Part shown: positions 53,295-62,199 of the stretch, in pieces | How positions within the stretch are numbered: position 1 is the first letter of the stretch | Layout: each line of letters opens with the position of its first letter | DNA from: Heterostelium multicystogenum | Taxonomy: Eukaryota > Evosea > Eumycetozoa > Acytosteliales > Acytosteliaceae | Assembly (NCBI GenBank): GCA_003667245.1 | Contig: RCNN01000055.1 | Coordinates: forward strand, 1 to 64,000 | DNA: 64,000 nt | Direction: 5' to 3' | Made by a program: the position numbers and the translations under genes | The notes under the pieces: model-generated | Told to the model about the DNA's origin: nothing | The model's input: only the letters and a program-made list of their open reading frames with translations | Databases searched by the model: none

Positions 53295-53639
53295 ATGTTG
53301 TCACGTACTTTCAAATCATTGGTTCAAATTCAACGTCCAGTTATGGTCGCTGGTCAATCAACTATGATCCGTTCATTCTCTTCTGATCACCGTCTCTCAG
53401 AGAAGGAAGTCACCGACCGTATTGTCGATGTCATCTCAAAGTACGACAAGTGCGTCGGTAAGACTGTTTCCCCAACTGCCACATTCAAGGAGCTCGATCT
53501 CGACAGTTTGGACAGTGCTGACATCTTGGTTGCTGTCGAAGAAGAGTTTGGAATCGAAATCCCAGACGAAGAAGTCGATAGAATCACCTCTGTAAAAGAC
53601 ACCATCGCCTACATTAGAAAGACCCCAACTGCCAAATAA
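53295..53639 (+). CDS. ndufab1: Mitochondrial acyl carrier protein (NDUFAB1-like)
   Basis: 114-residue intact frame. The first ~30 residues are basic and hydroxylated (MLSRTFKSLV, then MIRSFSS), a good mitochondrial transit peptide. The four-helix ACP domain follows, with the 4'-phosphopantetheine serine at Ser71 in LDLDSLDSADIL and the acidic helix VEEEFGIEIPDEE. It carries acyl chains for type II fatty acid and lipoate synthesis and is a subunit of complex I and of the Fe-S assembly complex. Codon use is more GC-rich than its neighbours, as expected of a well-expressed gene. Confidence 0.95.
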   Translation: MLSRTFKSLVQIQRPVMVAGQSTMIRSFSSDHRLSEKEVTDRIVDVISKYDKCVGKTVSPTATFKELDLDSLDSADILVAVEEEFGIEIPDEEVDRITSVKDTIAYIRKTPTAK

Positions 53640-53947
53640 ATAAATAGATCAACTAATATTAATAATAATCATATAAACAACCAACGATGTTATAAACAAA
53701 TCTATAAAAACTAAGCTATTAAACTAGTAGTAGTAAAGTAAATATTAAATTAATTTAAAAAACAATCATCTCATCCATACAACTACAACAACAACATTCA
53801 TAACTTATTCATCTAATTCATAATACATTCATTCATTCATTCATTCATACATTCATTGTTTTGGTTTGTTATGATCATTTAATTGATATGTTTTATTATA
53901 TTATAATTTGATGCCTGATAGTTGTTATACTTATGATGTGATGTAGA
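53640..53947. other. Short convergent spacer
   Basis: Lies between the ACP and SUV39-type stops. It contains an ATTC tandem (about 53826-53852) and CAACAA tracts. Nothing else seen. Confidence 0.5.
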
Positions 53948-56900
53948 TCAACTGTTTGCGCCTCTCCATAACCATTTTTTACAGTTGTGTGATCCGCACA
54001 AGCATGGTATATCGTTACGATTTGTATTTTTCTTTGAGTTGTTTTTCGGAAGTTGGTATTTGTAATCAAAACATAACTCTTCTCCTCTCTTGATTGGTTT
54101 TTATACTAAAGAACATGAATCTCAAAAATCTTGGATCTTCTGCGTTATGAAACATCTATGTAACAAACAATTACAGTTAATTGAGGTGTCGAGTATTGCT
54201 ATAGTTGAATAGTGTTGTACTTACGATGACTTTGATATTGGGATCACAAGAATGATTGATGAACCTAGCTTCATTGCCATACTCTCTTGCATCGACGCAA
54301 TATTCGATTTCTTGGCCAGGTACGATCATATCGTAGAGGTAGCTCAGTCTCTCCCTATCGTATTCCTTGCCACGTCGCTCTCCTTCGTCTGATGTGATGA
54401 TTTCACCGACATACTCGGTCACAAAAGTGCGCTCTGGGATGTCTACGAGTGTTCGTAGTCCCCAACCCTTTATAGGAGCCTTGAACAGCTCAACTGGATA
54501 CTTCTGTCCGTATTGAATGACACGATTGCCGCAGCTTTTTCGGCAGCTGCACTTGTGACCGCACTCGTCAACGATGACATCACTTTCAATGATCTCGAGT
54601 CGCAACTTTTTGTCTTCGTAGTTCTTTCCCTGTTGCAGACACTCACAATTCTTGATGTTCCAGGGTGCGTGACAATCTCCGACGCAAGAGCAACCACTCT
54701 GAAATTCTTTGACATCGACGTCAGGGTCCAAGAGAGTGAAGCTTTTGCTGATCCACGTAAACTCTTCGAGCGGTTGAGTGTCGACTTCGTTCTTGGCCGC
54801 CAAGTGGAATTCCAGATGTCCCTTGGAGATGTTGGGATGCTCCCAAAATACCTGTTTTCCACTGATGTTACTGTGATATTTATTGTTGATATCAAATGTT
54901 GTTGATCCAAGGAGGAAGCTCTCTCGATTGCTCTTTGGAGGCATCTTTGCTCGCAGTGTATTGGCTGGCGACGTCGCACTATAGGATTCTCTTTTCTTTT
55001 TTCTTGGCAAATCATTATTGAAATTTTCAGGTTGTTCTTCTTGGTTAATATCGTTGGACAACTCTTCAGAGTTGGGCAGCGAACTTATGTGTATATTAAT
55101 TTTCTTTTGCAGTGTGCCCAAGAGTTCTTTAAAGTCGTGTGGCGTCTTAAGTTCATTTGGACCCAGCCCAAATTGTTTCCTAAAGTTGGATATTGTCTTG
55201 ATATCCTTTGATCTCAAAATATTGAATGGTTCTGATTTCTAAAGAATAAAAGTATTAGAAGAGTGTACATGGATTGAAGCGTACAATGATAGAGGATAGT
55301 ATGTACATACAAAAATATCCAAGAAGATTGATCTTGTATACTCGATGTCTCTATTGAGGATGATTGAGATTGCGCATATGATGAAGTTTTTGAAGGGCTC
55401 AGTCTCTTGTTTCGATAAGTCATAGTATTTACGGATGAGATTCACCTCGAGTTTGCTCTTTGGCTTTTGACCAGTAATCTCTCGCCAGGCCTTCCAGTGG
55501 GTGTCATTGTAATCCTCTTTTAGCTTCGCTGAAATTCTTGGTGTAATAAATGAAATTGTATTATAAAAGTTGTTTTTGTAATCGATTGACTCGTCATGCT
55601 GTTCTATAATAATCGTGGCAAGACTGTTGAAACATCATTGATGTTATTACTGCTCGATAAAGGTGGTGAAGAATAGGTTGATTTTGAGGTTGTAGTTGTT
55701 TGTAGTGGGTGGTCGTAGTGGTTGGGGATGTCGGTTCTTCTGTGTCGGTAGTTGTTGTCGGTGGGCTTTCAATATTTTCAAATGTTTGTGGAGAACTGGG
55801 CTCTATGATGGTGTCATCGATTTCTTTGTCATCATCAGTACTGGACTCGGTTTCATCATCATCTGTCGAATTCAAAGATGACTTAAAGCTGAGGAGAATC
55901 GCGTCAAGATTATTCGTTGGTAAGGGAATTGCTATATTAAAAACTGGTTTATCTTCATCTCCACTGCTTTCATCAACTGGAATCGATCTCCATACTGTTG
56001 GTTTCATATTTTGTTGTTGATGTTGATATCGGGATTGTCATTTACATTTTCAGCAACTGAGCTATCCGTTCTAATATTGTCATTGTTAGCCTTGTTGTTT
56101 TTGTTGTTGTTTTCGTCTGGATATTTTATAGTGTTGTTGGTAACGGTATTTAGATTTATGAGATTCCTTGATTGTAGGTACAGCTGATTGAATATATTCT
56201 CAACTGAAACAAGTAATCTGATTTGGATTGCGAGTTGACAAATGTACTCTTTTCAATCATCTGACTGTATTCCTTGATTCTATCTTCGCCCCCATCCAAT
56301 TGGCATATAATATTCACACATAAACTGATCCAGCTGTGCTTTCATTTGCTCCCGATGCTTCGGTTCGATCAATGATTTTGCATTGTCAATATCGTCCTAT
56401 ATTATCCTTCTCAGTTGCACTCTTCTTTCTTTCTGTTGTGATGACTGATTTTACATTGGCACCAGTAGCACTAGCAACGCTGCTTCCACTGCCACTGCTG
56501 CCATTGCTCTTAGTAAGAGCATTCAGCTTGGTGTTTAGATCAATGAATCTCTCTTTTCGGTGGTCTATTAGTTTCTCGAGATCCACAAGTTTGTTGATGA
56601 TTTTGTTCCGTCTGTTTACCAGTTCTTTAAGTTCAATCGGAAAATTGTCCACCTCCAACTTGATGCTTGCAATATCTTGACTACTAATATCATTACCATT
56701 GCTTCTAGATTTGTTATTGATGTTGTTGTTGTTGTTGTTCATCCCTATATCTATTACTCCATTTCCATTTATGTTTGAGCCGTTGATGCTGCCGGCGATG
56801 GCGGTATGAGAGTTCAGCTTTGATTCGGCAAGAATTCTCTTCAGAGCAACTAAGTAGCCATCATAGTCTGGATTAAACAAGGATTCAGGGTCGATATGTG

Positions 56901-57007
56901 CATTGCGCGCCAATTCTTTTGCCATTTCTATTTGGTGGTCGTTGATTTCAATTGTCGATCGTTTCTCAAGCAATTGTTTGATAACTGTTGAGAACGTTAC
57001 TTTCCAT
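53948..57007 (-). CDS. SUV39-type histone H3K9 methyltransferase (pre-SET, SET, post-SET)
   Basis: The C-terminal half is unmistakable. Cys-rich pre-SET (about 54690-54530: CSCVGDC, CECLQQGKNY, CGHKCSCRKSCGNR) is followed by SET (KGWGLRTL, YVGEIITS, FINHSCDPN, then ELCFDYKY after the intron) and post-SET (CLCGSHNCKKWL, stop 53948-53950). Introns: 54224-54156 and about 55308-55241. The N-terminal part (57007-55440) is Asn/Ser/Thr/Asp-rich with a helical stretch (56970-56640) but no clear chromodomain. Joining it to the SET part rests on continuous minus-strand coding-like sequence; a separate gene upstream is possible. Frame shifts occur near 56960, 56390, about 56300, 56010, 55610 and 54090. 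Expected role: heterochromatin formation through H3K9 methylation, comparable to Dictyostelium SuvA. Confidence 0.85.
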
Positions 57008-57485
57008 CTATGGTGAAGGCATGCAAATCGGTTTAAGCGACACTATTCAATCTGTACAGTATAATCCAAAGCAAACTCCTATCGTCAAACCACAATGCAA
57101 TTGCGCTATAGCCTAGTACACAGCAGCAACACAACTACATATATTTCCGACAGTGAGTTTACTTGCTCCACAGTTGTTCAAATCTATTATATAATCAATC
57201 TATCTCCAGGCTAACTAGTTATCTAACTAACTAACTTAGCATAGTTTCCAAGTATAAGCTTCCAACAAACTCAATATGTTGGATTTAAACGAATAGGACG
57301 ACCAACTTCACCCCAAAAAAAAATGAAAAATTCCAGCATGTCAATTTCATAATTTCACACCGACAAATGAAGTCTGACATCTATCAATCGATCCTTATAC
57401 TTGTCTATCTATCTAGTTATCTATCTGTCTATCTACTTCTGGGGAATTTCATTTAGTCAATCGAGCTAATAATACTGCTACTACA

Positions 57486-58066
57486 ATGGCTACAGCTACT
57501 ACAAATGTATGTTGTTATGATATTGTGAACTAAACATACATCAATCTAATTCGATTATTGTTTAAATATAATATAGCAAGCAGATCTGTCAAATATAGCT
57601 TTGGTAAAATGAACAACAACAACAGCCAGAGACAATTGAACAACCAGAGTCGATAAAGAGACTAATGGAATATATGGATAGAGATGTGGCTGTGGGTATA
57701 GTTGGTGGAAGAGTGATCAAGGGTAAATTTACCTGTTTTGATAAGCAAGAGAATATTTTGCTGTCGAACGCACACGAGGAGCTATTCAATGAAGAAAAGT
57801 ATCAAGAGTATCTCGAAAAGAAAATGATAGCCGACCAAACTATTCCGGAAAGTGAAAGAACTCAGCCAATCACACCAAACAACAAAGGCAGAAAAGAGTT
57901 GGGTTATATCATCGTGCCAATGAAGTATGTTACTTCTTGCAGAATATCAAAAAAGCCTGCTGAAAAACAAAGCGCAGTCATCAATAGCATAGATAATAAT
58001 AGTACTCAGACACAACCACAGCAAACAGCAACATCAACAACAACAACAACAACAACCTCAAACTAA
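57486..58066 (+). CDS. Lsm-domain protein, NAA38/LSMD1-like (NatC auxiliary subunit)
   Basis: Exon 1 (57486-57506, MATATTN) is spliced across 57507-57576 (GTATGT...ATAG) to a Gln-rich linker and an Lsm fold. Sm1 is VAVGIVGGRVIKGKFTCFDKQENILLSNAHE; Sm2 is LGYIIVPMKYVTSCRIS. An insertion of about 45 residues separates them. The pattern and the final VP-x-x-x-V strand fit NAA38, which joins NAA30/NAA35 in the NatC N-terminal acetyltransferase, rather than a spliceosomal Lsm. One extra base in an AAAA run near 57609 breaks the frame at the linker, a typical homopolymer error. The tail is Gln/Thr-rich. Confidence 0.78.
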
Positions 58067-58684
58067 CAACTAAATAGCATCCTTACTAAAGTGAAGGATC
58101 GAATTCACATGTATATCTCTATCAATATTGATAGTACAAATGATATATCTACTTAAGCAATAAAGAAATGATCATTCTCGGGGAGATCATACAAAAATAC
58201 ATTTTTATTAAAAAAAACACACTAATTCTAATGATAACATTGGGTTAGATTTCTTTCTGATCACTTCGCCTATTTAATTTATTTTATCGTTGTGGTAAAA
58301 CATCTTTCAGACTTCCAAGACATTGAGATTTGGAGAACCTCTTCTTGTTTGGGTTTGCCATGTACACTTAAAATTAAAAAGAGGATAAGAATTGTGTTGG
58401 TGAGTTTTTTTGTCCAAAGTATGTTAGAAGAAAAGTCTTCTAAGTGAAGAATACTGGATCATAAAAATAAGTAGATTTTTGACTAAATCAGGAAAAACCT
58501 TGGGTTTTCTTAATGAAACAATTAATGATGTATTTTGATTTATTTAAGGGATGTCCTTAGTCATCAATTTTCTCTTTTTCTTTTATCATTGTAAGATCTT
58601 AAAATATACCATATCTTCTCTGATAACTTTTGAAAACCCACTAGTTACTCCCACATTGTTTTATTTATGTTTTAACCAAATGGA
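58067..58684. other. Intergenic region, no gene seen
   Basis: AT-rich DNA between the Lsm gene and the repeat cluster. No credible reading frame or RNA gene noticed. Confidence 0.5.
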
Positions 58685-58800
58685 TGTTTATTTATGGTAG
58701 GGTTTAGAAGCCTAGAGAAAGTGGGCTTCTTTTTTTTTTTTTTTTGTTTTTTTTGTTATAACCATACAGTTGTTTATTTAAGGTAGGGTTTAGAAGCCTA
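58685..58800. repeat. Direct repeat of 30 bp flanking a poly-T tract
   Basis: Copies at 58685-58714 and 58771-58800 (both TGTTTATTTA then (T/A)GGTAGGGTT then TAGAAGCCTA) differ at a single base. The 56 bp between them hold T16-G-T8 (58730-58754). On the minus strand this is an A-tailed retroelement end abutting a second copy of the same sequence. Confidence 0.75.
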
Positions 58801-59144
58801 CAGATTTCTTTTTACAACCACAGGCCGGTTGTGATGACCATCATTTTATAGAGGCATGACTGCCTATTATTATTTGGAGCAAGGTGTTTCAACAGTGGAC
58901 TGTTAAGTATTTCGAAGCGACAGAAGATTTTAAGAGTACACCAATGGTTTACGTAGTTGAGGGCTTCGCTTGTCAATTTACATATTCTTCATGGCGGGAT
59001 GGTATCATACAGACTTGAAAGTACATGGGTTCACTGGAAGTGTATGGGGAAAAACTGGAAAACCCGGGATTCGAACCCACGACCCAAGGCGTCACAAGCA
59101 GACTACCATACCACATCAGCTATTCTGCCTTGGGAGCCCATCCC

Positions 59145-59183
<39 letters not shown>
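58730..59183 (-). mobile_element. tRNA-like, A-tailed element (SINE-like) or tRNA relic framed by retroelement tails
   Basis: On the minus strand: A36 (59183-59148), a tRNA-like head (59140-59056), about 300 bp of unique-looking body, and an A-rich tail (58754-58730). The head has a good box A (TAGCTGATGTGG, 59122-59111) and a perfect box B (GGTTCGAATCC, 59077-59067) at tRNA spacing, then a T5 run near 59051-59055. The cloverleaf is degenerate: the acceptor and anticodon stems pair poorly, although the loop would read GTG. Both a tRNA-derived SINE and a dead tRNA gene flanked by TRE tails fit. Confidence 0.5.
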
Positions 59184-59186
<3 letters not shown>

Positions 59187-59299
59187 CATCCAGGTGATCA
59201 TAATTTATTAATTAAATAATAAATGGTGAGGGTCAGAACCTCACAGTGTTCTATATATATATTCACGACACAAAGGGACAGTCGTGATTGTCCGAAATA

Positions 59300-60580
59300 C
59301 TTTTTTTTTTTTTTTTCATTTTTCCCGTTTTCCTGTTTTTTTTTTTTTTTTTTTTTTGTTTTGTATTCATATCCAAATGAAATATTAATCTATAAATGAA
59401 CGCGGAAGCACCAGATTGGGGATATCGCAACCAGAGATGGTGAAAATGTTCCAGTCTTTTTTGAACTCATTGATAGCAACGGTGGTGGCTGGTTCAGCAG
59501 TGCCTTTGGAAGTCAGCGATAAACAGAGCTTATGGTAATTTATTGCAACCAAGTTTTTATAGTACTTGCTTGACAACTTAGGAATGTTAGTGAAGTCAAG
59601 TGTCTTATCACCATACAGATTGTTGGACACCACTCTCCATATGGCTCTGATTATGCACGCGGTTAAATGCAGGAACGGCAGTTTGGTTCTCTTACCTGAT
59701 TTGGTATTTTATAAAAGAGATGTTAGTGATAGACCAGTTTAGGAGATTGTAACCGCAATATCTTCTATATTGATTCTTGATTTTTGATAGTAAAGTTAAC
59801 CCAAAAAGAGCAATGCAACCAAAGAAATAATGGTCATATGGCTTTGAGTCTATTGAAAGACCACACAGGACACAGTTATGCTCTTCCCTGAGATGGTTAA
59901 TGGGGAGAGCGTGGGCGAAGAAACGGAATATAACGTCCCGACAGGCCGGACCTTTGATTTTGGCTATGTTCTTGAACTGCTCATCAAAAGAGAATCTAGT
60001 CAGCAGGGAAATGGTACTTTGACCATCAGTTCTTCTGATGTAAGGATGATCCTTCTTAAACAACTTCCCGTAGATTTCACTGAGGCTAGGGAGTTCATTG
60101 CTTGGGAGGCGTATAGGGGAACCATGTCGAGTGTTTGAGGCTAGTTTGTCTCTAAACTCAAGCCAGGGAAGATAATAAGACTTAACGACGATGGGAAGGT
60201 CATCAACGTTGATTTTTTAGGCCTTGAGGTCGGCTACGAGGTTTTTCCAATTTTTGAAATAACCAAAGTTTTTGTCCGAACCAAGGACTCTGTTGAAAAC
60301 CCATATTTTATAGGCCTTCGATCTGAGACTAAGGTCAAAGAGGTTAAAACCACCAACCTCCCAAGGGAAGCAAGACCGGTCGGAGGCCATTAAAGTTATG
60401 AAATTTGAAGATACAATCCTAGAGGAAGAGAAAAACCAATTAATCAGTTTGTTTAATTTTGTAAAATCTTCGTCCGACGGAGACTCCAGGTAGAGATGAT
60501 AGAAGAGCTTAGGCAAAACATATGAGTTAATGATGGCCGACCTAGCCCTAAGGGTTAGTGATCCCAGCTCCAGTTTTCAT
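59300..60580 (-). mobile_element. 5'-truncated non-LTR retrotransposon (TRE-like LINE) remnant
   Basis: Minus-strand coding remains of the C-terminal end of a LINE-type reverse transcriptase. The thumb region (about 60570-60220) has RARSAIINSYVLPKLFYHLYL, FPWEVGGFNLFDL and KAYKIWVFNRVLG. The zf-RVT region (about 60060-59790) has HALPINHLREEHNCVLCG and a distal HYFFGC. A further segment runs 59633-59388. The polymerase core and 5' part are missing. At least one in-frame stop (near 60220) and frame changes make it inactive. T runs at 59336-59357 and 59301-59316 on the plus strand would be A tails. The 5' break lies about 40 bp downstream of tRNA-Pro, as expected for TRE3-type integration. Confidence 0.78.
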
Positions 60581-60620
60581 TTTAAATATCGCATGCGGTA
60601 AAATTAATAAAATTAAATTT

Positions 60621-60691
60621 GGGCTCCACCGGGAATCGAACCCAGACCACTACCACCCAAAGGTAGTATTGTACCATTCAACTATGGAGCC
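60621..60691 (-). tRNA. tRNA-Pro (TGG anticodon)
   Basis: 71-nt cloverleaf on the minus strand: acceptor GGCTCCA (60691-60685) pairs with TGGAGCC (ending 60622), with C as discriminator. The anticodon stem-loop is CTACC-TTTGGGT-GGTAG, so the anticodon is TGG. The T-arm has GGTTCGATTCC as box B. No intron. It is probably the target that attracted the retroelement lying directly downstream. Confidence 0.92.
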
Positions 60692-62199
60692 AATGATAAA
60701 ATTTTGATTATTTCTTTTCTTTAAAAATTAAAAAACCTATTTTTATTTGTTCCAAAAATCATTGAAAACCACTCATAACACAATAATTATGAGTGGTAAT
60801 TTAAGAAATATTTGTTTCTTTACATGCTAATGACAAATAATAACTTAAAAATCTAATTTTAGATTTGGTGATTTCAATCAAAATGGAGCTCACTCATAGG
60901 AGTACGATTGTTCCTAACTTTGGCACACAACATTGTTAACGTGGTTGATTGAAAAACAAAAAAAATTTGATTAATTCTTGAACGGTTATTTTTCGATGTC
61001 CTCAAAATCTAATATTGTTTGGAGATTTGATCAATCTTTTTATTTTTGAGAATGATTTTTTGAAATTGTGTTACCAATGAGGAAGAAGACGAAAGCTGAC
61101 ACCGATCAACTCTGCCATTAACAAATGAAATAATGCGAAAGCATCAAGAAATTCATATGAACCTTATGGAGGAATTCGTAGAGACTGTTCTGTTGGCTGT
61201 TGATCAGTTTGTTTTTTTTGAAATTCAATCAACCAATCAAAAAACTTTCATTCAGTTAATCCAATTCAAAACCACAACACTCCACTTTTAGTGGTGTGTG
61301 ATTCAGATCAAGCAGCAGCTTCCTTCTTCTCACCCACCAATCTTAAATAATACAATGAAAGAAAGTGTTTAGTGATAAACCACAACCACACAAACGAGTC
61401 CAATCGTGTGTTCACCTACAAATCAGCGATGGTCTTTCTCCCCAACAACAACACAGCTGTGATTAATTGATAAATTAATGCAAAATACATATATGTACAT
61501 ATAGCAGGCGTTTCTCTGGCTGGCAAATAGGAATGAGTTATGAAGTTAGGTTGCATTCCTCAGTAACCATACCAAAACTACAAAAATACCCTTTTTCTTC
61601 ACCTTCTCTTGCTTTACCAAACCCCCACCCAACCAGAATCAATAACCCTTCTTGCTTTCATACCACAAGTCACCTAATTTTCCAAATGTGACAAAACAAA
61701 AGGTTAAATATATCAATGAACCATGTATGTGATACTTGATGAGATATATATCTTGGAGCTCTGCAATCAACCACATAACCCCCGTTACCTCTTGTCCTTA
61801 TACGCACCTCCTCCCCTCAATAACTCAAAATTTCAAACTAATTATTTAGTGTAATGATCACGATTCTCACTTTTTTTGTCAATCATAGTTTCTTATAAAT
61901 TATTTTGGAAGGAAAGATATAAATACTAAAAAGTCTGAGATCAGTTTGAAAATCAAACTATTGCTACTACTACCACTACAATCAAATAGATAATTAATTA
62001 TCTAATAATAATTACTTATCTTGTAATAATATTTCTATCTGTATCACTACCTTATTTGTAACATAAATAAATTTTAAGACATCCAATTTTATTTATTCTT
62101 AACAATATCTTTATCATCTATCTCAACATCCAAATCAAAACTTATCGATTAGTTCTTAGTTTTATCTCTACCATAACAATTGTTAAATTATTTCCAAAA
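60692..62199. other. 1.5 kb intergenic stretch with a GC-richer island
   Basis: A less AT-rich zone at about 61080-61560 contains short open segments on both strands but no recognised gene. One is a 52-codon plus-strand frame at 61133-61291. Another is a possible minus-strand terminal exon ending KKEAAA. A short CCACT/AGTGG hairpin lies at 61282-61294. The final 250 bases are AT-rich leader of the gene at 62200. Confidence 0.45.

Noticed and set aside
59045..59140. Functional tRNA-His (GTG loop)
   Set aside because: Box A and B are good but the acceptor and anticodon stems do not pair properly; more likely a relic or SINE head.
58957..59219. Overlapping plus-strand frames ending in poly-Phe
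   Set aside because: The Phe run is the poly-T tract of the retroelement tail and the rest is antisense of the tRNA-like element.
59300..60580. Active LINE retrotransposon
   Set aside because: No polymerase core, an in-frame stop near 60220, frame changes and 5' truncation.
61133..61291. 52-codon plus-strand frame with a protein-like look
   Set aside because: Too short, no homology recognised, and it lies in an island open in several frames.
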